This document shows, piece by piece, positions 34,801 through 43,244 of a stretch of DNA of 64,000 nucleotides (within the stretch, counting starts at the first letter, position 1; every line of letters begins with the position of its first letter). The stretch spans positions 62,001 to 126,000 of the forward strand of contig NZ_NISJ01000011.1 in the NCBI RefSeq assembly GCF_002205635.1. The letters run 5' to 3'. The translations under genes and the position numbers were made by a program. A model generated the notes under the pieces. That model was not told where the DNA came from, made no database searches, and was given only the letters and a program-made list of their open reading frames with translations. The stretch comes from Sphingopyxis witflariensis (GTDB lineage Bacteria; Pseudomonadota; Alphaproteobacteria; Sphingomonadales; Sphingomonadaceae).

Positions 34801-37300
34801 CATTACCGGTCGATCCATCGCTGTCGGTGACGACCACCGCAAAGCTGTCGGTGACATTGTCCTCACCCTGCGCAGGGTGCGTCAGCGTGTTGTCCGAAAG
34901 GACATATTCATAGGTGAAGGTTCCGCCAATCACCGATCCGTCGGTACCGACAACCGGCGTAAAGCCGGTGATGTTGACGACCCCGAGTGGGCTATTGGCA
35001 GTGCCTGCCGTGAAGACGCCATTCGTCACGACCTGCGTGCCGCCGATCGTCACATTGCCGAGCCCGTCGGGGGTCGACACGGTGAAGGTTCCCGGCTGGG
35101 TCAGCGCCGCCGCATCGGGCGACGAACCATCGATCAGATTATCCTCGTCGACGGTGACCTCGCCGCCTTCGACGTTCAGACCGTTGATCGCCACCCCGTC
35201 GTTGGCGCCGTTGATTGTGATCGTCAGCGTCGCCGTGCTGGTGTCGCCGTCGCCGTCGGTGATCGTGTAGGTGAAGGTCTCGGTCAGCGTTTCGCCGACC
35301 GACAGGCCCTGCACCGGCTGCGCGTCATTGTTCAGCACATAGGCATAACTGCCGTCAGCGTTCAGCGTCAGCGTGCCATAAGCGGCGGCAAAAGCCTGCC
35401 CAACCGTGCCGCCGGTCACCGCAGTAACGGTCGCACCGTCGGCGCCTTGAACGTCGGCAGCCCCGTCGGTGCCGTTGGCGTCGCTTCCACCCACGCCGGT
35501 CAGTACATTGCCGTCGGCGGTCGGCGGATTTTCTCCGCTTCCGCCATCTTCGGTCACGCTATCGACGTCGTTTACCGCCGTCGGGGCGTCGTCGATGATC
35601 CGGATGGTGAGATCGCCCTCGGCCGCGTCGCCGTCGAGGTCGGTCACGACGACGTCGAAGGTGACATTGGTGCCGCTGTTGTTCAGCGTATTGTCGTTCA
35701 GCGTGTAGGTATAATTGATCGCGCCCTGGCCGGTCGCGGGGTCATAACTATAGCTGTTGATTACCAGCGTGCCCGTTGCGTCGGCGAAAATCTGTTGCGG
35801 CAGCGCTCCGGGGTTGACCGCAACGCCGTTGATCGAGACGCTACCGACGCCGTCGGGCGAGACGAAGGTGAGCGTGTCGGTCGCGGTTTCGGAACCGCCA
35901 TCGAACGCCGAGCCGGCGGGTTCGCCTGCGCGCGGCGCAAGTCCCGATTCCGCCACATCGGAGGTCGGTCCGTCGGTGCGAATAAAGGAGATGACGCTGG
36001 GGCTGTCGCCGATCGAGATCGTCAGCGTCGCCGTCGACGTGTCACCATCGCCGTCGGTCAACCGATAGGTAAAGACGTCGCTGACGCCGCCCGGGGTGTT
36101 GACGTTGCGGACATAGCTGTAGTTGCCCTGCGCATCGATCGTCAGCGTGCCATATTGGCCCTGGACCACGCCGCCCGGTGCCGCAAACTCCGTCCCGGTC
36201 GTACCCGCACGGATTCCGGTAAGCGAGGCGCCATCTGCGCCCGGCGTATCCGCACCGGCAGCCCCGCTGGTGGTGCCCGTGCCCACAGGTACATTGCCCG
36301 TTTCGGGAGCGAAGGTACCGGCAGCGACCGTATCGGTGTCGGGACGAGCGATCGGCGCGTCGTCGATGATCGAGATGGTCAGGTCGGCGGTCGCGGCGTC
36401 GCCGTCGCGGTCGGTAACCACCACCGCGAATACATCGGTTACATTGTTGTTCGCATTGGTGTTGTCAGTCAGCGTGTAGCTATAACCGATATTGCCCGCT
36501 GCAATGCTGGTGATGGTCAGCTGACCGATCGGGGTCGTGATGACCTGCCCGACTGCGGTGATCGCGACGCCGTTCAGCGTAACCGACCCCGCCCCATCGG
36601 GCGTGTTGAACAGGATCGATCCCGTCACCGTTTCGCTGTTGGCCGCGCTGTTGCTGCCCGCCGACTCATTGCCGCGCGCCGGAAGCCCGGCTTCATTGAC
36701 GTTTGCAGTGGCGTTGACCGATCCCGCCGGTTGGTCGGGTGTCACGATAACGACTGTCGGATCCTCTTCCTCCGGAATCGCCGGGAGGAGTTCCCTGTCT
36801 TCGGGCTGCGGGAAAGCAAGCTCGGTGTAGGGCAACAGATCACCGAGCGCATAGGGATCCTGAATCGCGCCTTCGGGGTCGGCAAAATTGCCGCCCGAAC
36901 TGCGGACGCCGGCTTCGGGATTGAGGTCGCCCAGATTTTCCAGCAGCTGCGCGACCGTGCTCGCGGGCACCGTGTCGCCATCGACGACGATCGAGGGAAT
37001 GTCGATCGCGCCATTGGGAATGATCATGACCTGACCATTCGGCAAGGTGATGATCAGATCTGTCCCGGAAACCGTAATGTCGTCGATCGACACGCCGGCG
37101 GGCAGGACGATGCGCCCACTCGCGTCGGGAACAAGAATTGCCTGGATCGCCAGCGTTATGGCCGATGCCGTCGCTGTAACGCTCGCCGATGCGGCGAGCA
37201 ATTCGCTCCCCCCGACCGCCTGGTTCGCCTGTTCAGTTGACACGCCATCGCGCTGCGGGCCAGCCATTCCATCGCGGGCCGGGTTGTCAAAAGCGTCCAT
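25877..37300 (-). CDS. giant LapA-like adhesin: VCBS/cadherin-like repeats, VWA and RTX
   Basis: A 3807-residue surface adhesin secreted by the adjoining type I system. Residues 1-210 form an N-terminal domain with ITLAIQAILVPDASGRIVLP and an acidic linker, in the position of the LapA retention module. About 2600 residues of VCBS/Ig-like repeats follow, with recurring TLTITINGANDG and TYTLTDGDGDTST motifs. A von Willebrand A domain with MIDAS VLVLDSSGSMTD starts near 2845, and calcium-binding RTX nonapeptides (GGAGNDIIYGQEGNDTIDGG) lie near 3080-3200. An EF-hand-like block (LDLNGDGYSF, DLDGNGKIDSG) is near 3410. The C-terminal ~250 residues hold the presumed secretion signal. I found no clear TAAG-type LapG site. 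GAGGG precedes the ATG. It is the first gene of the six-gene operon. Confidence 0.93.
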   Translation of the reverse strand: MDAFDNPARDGMAGPQRDGVSTEQANQAVGGSELLAASASVTATASAITLAIQAILVPDASGRIVLPAGVSIDDITVSGTDLIITLPNGQVMIIPNGAIDIPSIVVDGDTVPASTVAQLLENLGDLNPEAGVRSSGGNFADPEGAIQDPYALGDLLPYTELAFPQPEDRELLPAIPEEEDPTVVIVTPDQPAGSVNATANVNEAGLPARGNESAGSNSAANSETVTGSILFNTPDGAGSVTLNGVAITAVGQVITTPIGQLTITSIAAGNIGYSYTLTDNTNANNNVTDVFAVVVTDRDGDAATADLTISIIDDAPIARPDTDTVAAGTFAPETGNVPVGTGTTSGAAGADTPGADGASLTGIRAGTTGTEFAAPGGVVQGQYGTLTIDAQGNYSYVRNVNTPGGVSDVFTYRLTDGDGDTSTATLTISIGDSPSVISFIRTDGPTSDVAESGLAPRAGEPAGSAFDGGSETATDTLTFVSPDGVGSVSINGVAVNPGALPQQIFADATGTLVINSYSYDPATGQGAINYTYTLNDNTLNNSGTNVTFDVVVTDLDGDAAEGDLTIRIIDDAPTAVNDVDSVTEDGGSGENPPTADGNVLTGVGGSDANGTDGAADVQGADGATVTAVTGGTVGQAFAAAYGTLTLNADGSYAYVLNNDAQPVQGLSVGETLTETFTYTITDGDGDTSTATLTITINGANDGVAINGLNVEGGEVTVDEDNLIDGSSPDAAALTQPGTFTVSTPDGLGNVTIGGTQVVTNGVFTAGTANSPLGVVNITGFTPVVGTDGSVIGGTFTYEYVLSDNTLTHPAQGEDNVTDSFAVVVTDSDGSTGNASLDVRIIDDVPAAANDADSVTEDDGNGDNPPTADGNVLTGAGGTDTNATDGAKDVQGADGATVTAVTGGTIGEGFPTTYGTLTLNSDGSYTYVLNNQAQPVQGLSAGETLTETFTYTITDGDGDTSPATLTITINGANDGVTIRGLDAEGSELRVDEDDLAARVGEAAGSDTTPDGVADSDSFSVATPDGMGTVVLDSFNGVPLGAPLTLVVGNGTFTPQSVTTAYGKLDITGFTPVTGQDGSVIGGTFTYTYTLTDNRTDHPAQGQDGLTDSVGVTVTDIDGSTASANIDIRITDDVPAAADDGVTQSLENQPVTINVLANDVQGADSVQPSAVELVADSLTGAGTLVYNDDGSFTYTPTAQETGEVSFQYQITDGDGDTSVATATITLVADSAPQFRNPANVVVDEDGLPGANADNGLAGEVTSTGLATANGSLTVDFGSDVPGTLAGSLVLNYGAGLDTQLTVNGVAVTFEKVGDDLVGSVAGNEVIRVALTTPTAGPGATQVTYGYTVTLSQAIDQAVAGSEDTDILSGIGFTVTDSDGTAAPGSFGVTIVDDIPTISNVAGGGSVTLDETSGFDTVTSATAVIAASLAYGADGAAATGAAVYGIELSGGGTSVASGIVTAVGDFAITLFETSSTTIVGRYTDGGGVVRDAFTVTINADGTLTVQQLVALEHLQDGGVALHNDALTLNGLISATVTIKDGDDDTATAKTEIGDQISFLDDGPSVTASASGAALVLNDESATSSVAATINTGAIVKGDDPNVGGTGAISTATSGTAVVTATPVYGADGAAASNALTYALAVTNATSGLTVTDGSAINLVLDGNVIVGQVSGGAFAGQAAFAIAINPTTGVVTVEQYLSLDHPNAANPDDMVQLLANTLGVVVTATDSDGDTATSGTIDISAQIRFDDDGPTISNVAGGGSVTLDETSGFDTVTSATAVIAASLAYGADGAAATGAAVYGIELSGGGTSVASGIVTAVGDFAITLFETSSTTIVGRYTDGGGVVRDAFTVTINADGTLTVQQLVALEHLQDGGVALHNDALTLNGLISATVTIKDGDDDTATAKTEIGDQISFLDDGPSANADTNSVIEGAVATGNVLTDNDDVFGADGAATTSPAGGVVGVRVAGGDTTTPVTTGTGSVISTARGDLTLNADGTYSYDAKPNTTSTVVTDTFVYTIRDADGDTSTTTLTITIQPVTLAPDNQTKTVDEAGLDLVADGNDVAAGTVVGSNPAATTETVTGALAVTGPGITYAPQTVEDALGKFVLNANGTYTYTLKSAFDGATLDNDITTENGVRVFNYTATDANGNSVGGTVTINIIDDVPTARADTDSVIEDTASVATGNVVTGVGTTNAPGSADTAGADGAAVSGVAAGTPAGDVTGNVGAAVAGSYGSLTLNASGGYTYTLNNGNATVQALGASESLTETFTYTLTDGDGDRTTTTLTITINGSNDLPTIGTATTAVSDEGLAGGFPDATGTVDTTNLTVRTGTIVATDPDGDPLTFSLGAPATALSSGGQPIVWDTTNPQLLLGKVGADTIISVAIDNGGNFTVSLLGPIDHPNTTLEDALSLVVPVNVNDGTTTVTNASALTIGLEDDSPIAIAPLNAQLLNAPGSSVYQSLDTDGDVDNNYGGDGPGSVIFTAATVAALQAQNLTSGSQALTYTISANGTVLTAEKPNGDDVFIIRLQPAGHADQYQVQMVQKLDSTVTVDFNDGGYDFVGGNTAWIGFVKPGDNDSQDVLITPMTNGADGGTMNANATNTGVSSGNSVGTNEAVRLDFVVDLTGSPGNNDYGPLANQNHAFDSHYTANGASALFSNIQTSSSVRLVARDDIDTDNDVGDGVQDTINKVAISFNGVTVFVTANGTYSVGGQSYTVSFSGGQATVTGVTADTRLAGFTADGYNSIEFHHAGGDTFKIGDFGAAVQTENPVNFNVPVTIVDGDGDTAQGSLAITTAAPLLVIGSATGDATGQTTDHVVANPQGSIDGVIQGGNFDDTLVGDPGSVTITEGQQANVVLVLDSSGSMTDQITFGGGSISRMQALKNGVNALIDSLSQSGAQDVRITVIDFDAAGTNLGTFNLIVNGVVQASQITLAKAAVNGMTASGGTNYEDGLQDALTWINGGLGIPGADVNKVVFVSDGNPTLWNNGGDGSEDSDNVQDAMNQILGTDGSNEPQQILATGYSIDAIGVNVNGTLLTRLGNVEDGNASGGTGSASNATSAEQLASILQNLGGSTDLAAAGNDVVNGGDGADVIFGDVLFTDALATELGVSLPAGSGWAVFQTLEGRPNAESLDPAGNGANWNRQDTIAYIRANHAILGQESGRTAGNDVINGGAGNDIIYGQEGNDTIDGGDGDDFINGGSGNGTITGGTGNDAIIASTGDGSIVNAGTGADTVTIKVAALTARNWTVDLGNGDGAADTIVFKHDAVNPANNTLVTVSSFNVVQDKIAIAVSGTSETDGSFLTVTAGQTDIGAGVEIIELVNNAWVTTSLGNDGDGSTIEGFIQAATDDIPNGTYTFIVYSNTSGTANAGIYSVTINDNTNPGNSGMTVEHIMTINGVGYGNLTAANFVGAADPIILDLNGDGYSFGPTAAFDINADGAADRVTWNSSNDGILAVDLDGNGKIDSGTEIFTPGFGGGNFANGVAALASLDDNGDGVVDANDAAFAKLLVWRDANADGVSDAGELSSLTDQGITSISTGAVATEEFIDGQAVTAHGSFTRADGSKGDYIEVQLDTQLGARGADREAEDAQRSAGNQALTASLVAASLVAMAQGAQAQTETEDKPVAHDLPTPLPVDDAAAHSASVVPAETAPIGGEDLSATKDAAPASTSTSSHSDDASAAPASIEDGQGNIASDDQGAADTNASDALFDMVSVHADSPMDGLLTLGLIAAGQAAAETADATVKGAAAEAVLAEVLKGGSVDHLIDAVVGGESQHAANDDAANVDLAQLLNVKVPADMGAFAHQSVEHDLHQAAPHV
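31555..32062. repeat. 508-bp exact direct repeat in the adhesin gene, copy B
   Basis: Every base from 31555 to 32062 matches 32617 to 33124 at a constant offset of 1062 bases. The offset equals 354 codons, so recombination between the copies would delete or duplicate 354 residues in frame. The repeat encodes residues of about 1747-1915, including ISNVAGGGSVTLDETSG. Confidence 0.95.
32617..33124. repeat. 508-bp exact direct repeat in the adhesin gene, copy A
   Basis: Partner of the copy at 31555-32062, encoding about residues 1393-1561. The flanking repeats of the protein are diverged at DNA level, so perfect identity here points to a recent duplication or active gene conversion. Confidence 0.95.
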
Positions 37301-37922
37301 GTCTGTTTCCCTCGCATACGTCGCAACTTGCGCCCAAACGGCACAGTAAAATCCATAACAATTCGGTGCGACCCATCAGTCCGACGACTCGGACTATCCC
37401 CATCCACTAGAAAAACATGCTTTTCCCGGACTCCGCAAGCACGTTAACACATTTTTACGGGCGCGAAACTTACTCTGAATGCAAGTCCCACACCCTCGTT
37501 CAGCCAAAGAAAATATTTATAATATTCAGATAGTTGAGTTAATAAAAATCGAATGCCGGGGCCGCGCAGATGACGCAAAACTGTCCCGATCCGAGCCATA
37601 AAATGTTACGGTTTGCCGCATTTTCTTGCCCTCAAAAAGCGGGCGCAGACGCGAATCTTAATGTCGCGCGACAGAATCGCCATGAGGCCTGGTAGTAATA
37701 ATCGCACTTCATACTGTAATAATATTACGAACCCTGGAGAAAAATTCCCCGGCGCAATACCGGCCAAAGGCACTTTTTCGGGTCCGCCATATATATATGC
37801 TGGACCTCTGGCAGAGAGCGTCGTGCCACCTCAACCCGACGGCACGCTGTTAACCGCGACGGTCGCAGCGGCAATGCAATATTAACATTGTTAAGCGATG
37901 ACGGTTCGCAAAGGAGATGGTT
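37301..37922. other. AT-rich regulatory gap between adhesin and PilZ genes
   Basis: About 620 bases separate the divergent adhesin and PilZ genes. No convincing gene is present; a 90-codon plus-strand frame at 37613 has no family resemblance and no ribosome site. The middle (37500-37560) is very AT-rich for this genome and should contain the adhesin promoter on the minus strand. Confidence 0.5.
37378..37395. promoter_or_regulatory. palindrome in the adhesin leader
   Basis: AGTCCGA (37378-37384) and TCGGACT (37389-37395) form a perfect seven-base inverted repeat around CGAC. It lies about 80 bases upstream of the adhesin start codon. It could be an operator or a leader hairpin. Confidence 0.35.
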
Positions 37923-38411
37923 GTGAGGTCATTGCTGGCACATATTGCCGACCCGGTCGAAGCGACCGATCGCAGAAGGACGGAGCGGCGCACCCTCCGG
38001 CTCGACGTCGCCGCGCAGTCCTCGACCGAGGAATCGGCTGTGATCATCCGCGATTTGTCGCGGACAGGCCTGTTGATCGAAACCGACACCAGTTTTGCTG
38101 TCGGCGAGACCTTTCTGCTGGTCCTCCCCGAACTCGGCGCCACTCCGGCACGGATTATTCGCGCCGATGGCAAGCGTTTCGGGTGCGAGTTTCTGTCGCC
38201 TGTCCCTGCGGGCGCGATCAGCGCAGCGCTGCTTAAGGCGCCTCCCAGCGGAGAAGTAGGCGAGATTGCCGAACCCGCGATTCAGATCCAGGATGATGAG
38301 GAAGATTTCAGGCGACCAACAAGCGCCCTCCTGTTCACCGTACTGACGACCTTGTTTACCGCTGCAGCCATTCTCTTCGTTTTCGCTCTCGTCTCGCTGA
38401 ACTTTTCATAA
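37923..38411 (+). CDS. PilZ-domain protein with C-terminal membrane anchor
   Basis: A 162-residue putative cyclic di-GMP receptor. The PilZ signature is complete: RRRTERR gives RxxxR and IRDLSRTGLLIET gives DxSxxG about 35 residues later. A single hydrophobic segment closes the protein (LLFTVLTTLFTAAAILFVFA). AAGGAG touches the ATG at 37917 with no spacing but lies six bases from the GTG at 37923, so I take the GTG as the start. It is divergent from the adhesin operon and is a candidate local sensor for adhesion control. Confidence 0.87.
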   Translation: MRSLLAHIADPVEATDRRRTERRTLRLDVAAQSSTEESAVIIRDLSRTGLLIETDTSFAVGETFLLVLPELGATPARIIRADGKRFGCEFLSPVPAGAISAALLKAPPSGEVGEIAEPAIQIQDDEEDFRRPTSALLFTVLTTLFTAAAILFVFALVSLNFS

Positions 38412-38433
38412 GTCACCCCACAAGACGGGCGCG

Positions 38434-39072
38434 TTACATGTCGATCGTAATCCGGACGTTATGGACGTTGGCGCCCGCCGCCCTAGCAATCTCCTCCTTG
38501 GCCTTATCAACCAGCTTGCGCAGCGTTTCGGCGTCATCATAGCCCAGCAGTTCGGGCATGGGGACGCCCAGGATGACTGCCAACATCTGCATCCGCCCGG
38601 CCTTTGGCCGCGACTTATCCGTCTCCCAGTGCGAGATTGACGGCTCGCTGACCTTGAGCTGCCGGGCCAGTTGGGATTGTGTCAGTCCTTTCGCCAGCCG
38701 GAATTGATGAAGGCGAAGACCAAAGCTTTCACTCCCCCGCTCGCAATTGGCCTGGTTCGTCGCGACCGCGTTGTGCAGCATCGCAGCGTCAAGCGTCGCA
38801 TCCGAGACTGGGATCCTGAACATGCACCCCCGCAACCGCTGACTGACCCAGTTCACCGTCGCAACCACAGTTTCGCCGTGCGGAAACGCAACCTCGAAAT
38901 CATCGTTCAGCGCAAGCCGAATATCGCCTTCGAGTAGGAGTCCGGTCGTAGAGATATTGTGCACAAGCACCTCTGCGTCAGACGTGGTGGCCGCCGCGCG
39001 CAACCCCAGTTTGACGCGACCACCTTGCTCCGGTTCGCCCGGGTGGCTCTCAATATGCGCGGCGACGACCAT
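38434..39072 (-). CDS. PilZ-like domain fused to XRE helix-turn-helix
   Basis: A 212-residue two-domain protein. The N-terminal part (about 1-105) has the PilZ half-motif NISTTGLLLEGD but the preceding RxxxR is not intact (GGRVKLGLRA), so cyclic di-GMP binding is uncertain. The C-terminal part has a Cro/C1-type HTH: LRLHQFRLAKGLTQSQLARQ with VSEPSISHWETDKSRP. The fusion suggests direct coupling of a second-messenger or PilZ-type interaction to transcription. It converges with the membrane PilZ gene, 22 bases away. GGGAGC lies ahead of the ATG. Confidence 0.85.
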   Translation of the reverse strand: MVVAAHIESHPGEPEQGGRVKLGLRAAATTSDAEVLVHNISTTGLLLEGDIRLALNDDFEVAFPHGETVVATVNWVSQRLRGCMFRIPVSDATLDAAMLHNAVATNQANCERGSESFGLRLHQFRLAKGLTQSQLARQLKVSEPSISHWETDKSRPKAGRMQMLAVILGVPMPELLGYDDAETLRKLVDKAKEEIARAAGANVHNVRITIDM

Positions 39073-39308
39073 CAGGCGCTCCCCACTAATTCACCATCAG
39101 TCCGGCGATGATTCCGGCCTGAACCGCCGGCTCGACCATCGGCATCAACGGCGCTGGCCACGACAGGCCCGATCAAGCGCGTCACAACCCGTGCGAGCGG
39201 GCGTAATATCCAGAAAATAGGGTACAAAAGACCGGAATATCGAAAGCACGAATAGAAGCTTAATGCCAAGTAGTCTTGGCAACGTCGCATCGTCTCTACC
39301 ACTTCCAC
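39072..39308 (-). CDS. possible small membrane protein upstream of PilZ-HTH gene
   Basis: A 78-codon frame whose TGA overlaps the PilZ-HTH ATG by one base. It has a hydrophobic stretch (YPIFWILRPLARVVTRLIGPVVASAV), but the C-terminal third looks like random GC-rich translation and no family is recognised. The overlap hints at coupling; the gene may not be real. Confidence 0.25.
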   Translation of the reverse strand: MEVVETMRRCQDYLALSFYSCFRYSGLLYPIFWILRPLARVVTRLIGPVVASAVDADGRAGGSGRNHRRTDGELVGSA

Positions 39309-39863
39309 ATCCGGTCTCTCATTCCATTTTCGTGAATGATATACCTATTCATTAGCTATCTGCGACTCGACTATAAGTTCATTAAGCCATAATTTTCTGA
39401 ACTTCGAAAGCCCCTGCTGGAAGCGGCGCCTATCCTGACGAAATAAAACCCACCATTGGCCCCAGACCTCCAATTCCCGGGCAAGCTTCATCGCGGGCCG
39501 AGAGAATCTGTTCACCTGGTCGGAACAATATTCCGCAAAGGCTCAGTGCCACAATATTGCTTGAATATCATAGCCAGACCGCACTCCAAAAAAATCCGGC
39601 ATCCCCCGCAAACTGCTGAACGATATGCCGATCTGGCGATGCACGCTGCCGTCGCTGCCGTCGCTGCCGCCTGCTATTAAGCCTGCCGGCCTGACCACTC
39701 GCCGCCGATGCTGTCGGGACAAGACGTCGCGGCTGACGAACTCACAGTCCTGAGCGCAGTCGATGATCTGCGCAAACCGGACAGGTGTCGCTGTCATTAG
39801 GGGCGCGCTTGTCGCGCCACATTGAGACTCCGGCCGACACACAGGCACCGGCCGGCCCCTGGA
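39309..39863. other. intergenic region without a recognisable gene
   Basis: Lower GC than its surroundings. Short frames on both strands show no family features. The left half should hold the promoter for the PilZ-HTH gene; the right half follows the gdhA stop. Confidence 0.5.
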
Positions 39864-41261
<1,398 letters not shown>

Positions 41262-41307
41262 CTATGCTTCGCAAGCTAAATGATGAGCGCGCGGCTTGTG
41301 CGCATAG

Positions 41308-42012
41308 CTATCTTTTATGAATCCGCTCCGCGGCGTGAACTTCGGCCCGTGCCAGCAACAGCGCTAAATCTTCGCGGCTGATATCAAAGGTTTCGCCAAG
41401 GTCGGCGAGCGCACTGTCTATATCTTCCATCAGCAGGCCGGAAACCGAGTCCGGCGGCAGCACCCTGCCTTCGACCGGCGCGGGACGGTGCGGATAGGAA
41501 TGGCCCGAATAGCGGTGAAACAGCCAGCCGACGGAGGTAAGCAACAGCGAGTTGACGACAACCGGGATCAGGAATGCGCCAGGGCCGCCTGCCTCGATCA
41601 GCGACGAAGCCAGCACCGCGCTGAGCGCCGCCGCGCCGCCGGGAGGATGGAGACAGCGCAGCAACGACATCACCAGGATCGCCGCCGCCACCGCCAACGT
41701 CGCCGCAGTCACCGGATCGTGGACATAATGCACCACCAGCACGCCGACGACGGCGGAAATGCTGTTGCCGCCAACGATTGACCAGGGCTGCGCCAACGGA
41801 CTGGCTGGAACAGCGAAGAGCAGCACGGTCGATGCGCCGATCGGCGCGACGATCCACGGGATCGATGCCGGGAACAAGGCGAGACCCGCCACGCCGACAA
41901 CCGAGACGCCGATCAGCGCACCGAGGCAGGCCAGCACCCGATCGCGCAGACTGGCGCCCGCCAGCAACGGCACAAACAAAAGGCGCGCAGCCGCTTTCGA
42001 TCGAAACAACAT
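41308..42012 (-). CDS. HPP-family integral membrane protein
   Basis: A 234-residue membrane protein of the HPP family. Four hydrophobic segments lie between residues 25 and 160, and the family signature is RCLHPPGGAAALSAVLA. The soluble C-terminal tail (about 170-234) has no known domain. HPP proteins have been linked to nitrite transport in plastids and cyanobacteria, but the function here is not established. GGAGGG precedes the ATG closely. It lies upstream of gdhA on the same strand, separated by 95 bases. Confidence 0.87.
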   Translation of the reverse strand: MLFRSKAAARLLFVPLLAGASLRDRVLACLGALIGVSVVGVAGLALFPASIPWIVAPIGASTVLLFAVPASPLAQPWSIVGGNSISAVVGVLVVHYVHDPVTAATLAVAAAILVMSLLRCLHPPGGAAALSAVLASSLIEAGGPGAFLIPVVVNSLLLTSVGWLFHRYSGHSYPHRPAPVEGRVLPPDSVSGLLMEDIDSALADLGETFDISREDLALLLARAEVHAAERIHKR

Positions 42013-42101
42013 AATCCCTCCGGTATCGGGTGGCTCCGATGCGACGTTCGAAGCGGTTCGGCCAGAGAGGTTTGATTGATGCCTGACAAGCCCATTTATT
42101 G

Positions 42102-42173
42102 GCGAAGACGCCGAAACACCCGCAACCGGCCCATTTCATTATGTGCCGGTCGCGGGTGTTTCGGCGTCTTCGC
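42102..42173. repeat. large near-perfect inverted repeat
   Basis: Arms of 29 bases at 42102-42130 and 42145-42173 pair at 28 positions around a 14-base loop. The right arm lies over the C-terminal codons of a decayed minus-strand gene and the left arm just after its stop codon. No U-tract follows on either strand. It may be a factor-type terminator, a cruciform site or the remnant of a mobile element. Confidence 0.8.
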
Positions 42174-42714
42174 ATGAGCGGGCATTGGAGAACTCGCCGG
42201 TTGCGTTCACCGTAGGCTCGGTGAAGCGCCCCTTCTTGTCCTGAGAGAAGTAGCCATCGTGCGCGCAAGACGCGTCGGCGGGCACGTCGACGAATAGCGA
42301 GCGGAATTCGTCCAGTGCAGCGAACTTGGCATACTCCTACTCGAAAATGGACACCAGCGCCCCCGGCTACGGATTCCCGTCATCGTCGTGACGACGGAAG
42401 TAAGCCACGAATGCGACGCAAAACAGGCTGAGCGTCTTGATACCAAGCGGCCGGTTCCGCATCCTTGCGGCAATGATGCTCGGTCGTCTGGCGCTCCATT
42501 GCGCGGGAAAGCCATGCGGTATCGATATCGCCCAACCGTCACGCACCTCCTGCATTTTGAAGCCGTCGCCCGCGAAGATCAGCTGCATCGATCGGGACCC
42601 GCGCATTTTCTGGATGGCACCGATGCGATAGCTACACCCGCCTGAGATTCGGCCGCCTTCCAGCATGTCATTATCACCGACCCTGACGGACTGGCGCGAT
42701 ACGCCACCCCTCAT
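42139..42714 (-). pseudogene. decayed gene of unknown function
   Basis: One minus-strand frame reads from about 42714 to a TAA at 42139 with two internal stop codons, near 42367 and 42343. The last stretch (EYAKFAALDEFRSLFVDVPA, then AHDGYFSQDKKGRFTEPTVN) has the composition of real protein. I do not recognise the family. Two stops in one otherwise consistent frame suggest an inactivated gene; alternatively only the last part was ever coding. Confidence 0.35.
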
Positions 42715-42857
42715 CTGCCTGGCGATCTCAATGCGCGCACATCGTGCCGGGAGCCATACACCCCATTTTTACAAAGCCCACGGCTAGGTGCCACAGGGGC
42801 TCGGCCTCCGCATTCATACGCAAAGATTCGTTTTTGGTCTCAGATAGTGGAAAATCC

Positions 42858-42881
42858 GCACCGGCTGGCTGGGGCGGCAGG
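42858..42881. repeat. left attachment-site-like direct repeat
   Basis: This 24-base sequence recurs exactly at 53592-53615. Its reverse complement contains CCTGCCGCCCCAGCCA, which fits the 3' T-stem, acceptor strand and CCA of a tRNA starting TGGGGCG, the pattern of tRNA-Gln. The rest of the tRNA is absent next to it. Confidence 0.72.
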
Positions 42882-43244
42882 TTGAATATAAAACTACCAC
42901 CACATTGAAATAACGTATTTTTATTCCAATATTTTTGCAATTTACCACCGAGTCGCCCGCTTTTTTGGAGCGCTGCAGTGAGCCATTTTGAGATGCGGGT
43001 GACAAAATCGGCAGACCGTTCATCTACCGAGACAAACGGCATTCTAGATCAGCTCGCGTGCCCAATGATGTGTGAATAGGCGTGCAGAATGGAACCCCAC
43101 CCAATTTGAATTATCGCATTGAGATTGCTCCGGAACGACGGCTTGCGCGATACTGAGATCGGCGTGCATCGGGCCCCCTAAGGTGAGAAAAAAAGGACAC
43201 ATTCTCAGCGACCTGTTTGAAAAAACGGCGGGGTCCCGGTTTGC

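Noticed and set aside
25900-37250. Very long plus-strand open frames opposite the adhesin (683, 946 and 1075 codons)
   Set aside because: They are arginine- and histidine-rich, lack family motifs and mirror the repeats of the adhesin. They arise from the GC-biased codons of the real gene on the other strand.
37613-37885. 90-codon plus-strand frame between the adhesin and PilZ genes
   Set aside because: No ribosome site, no family similarity, and AT-rich promoter-like composition.
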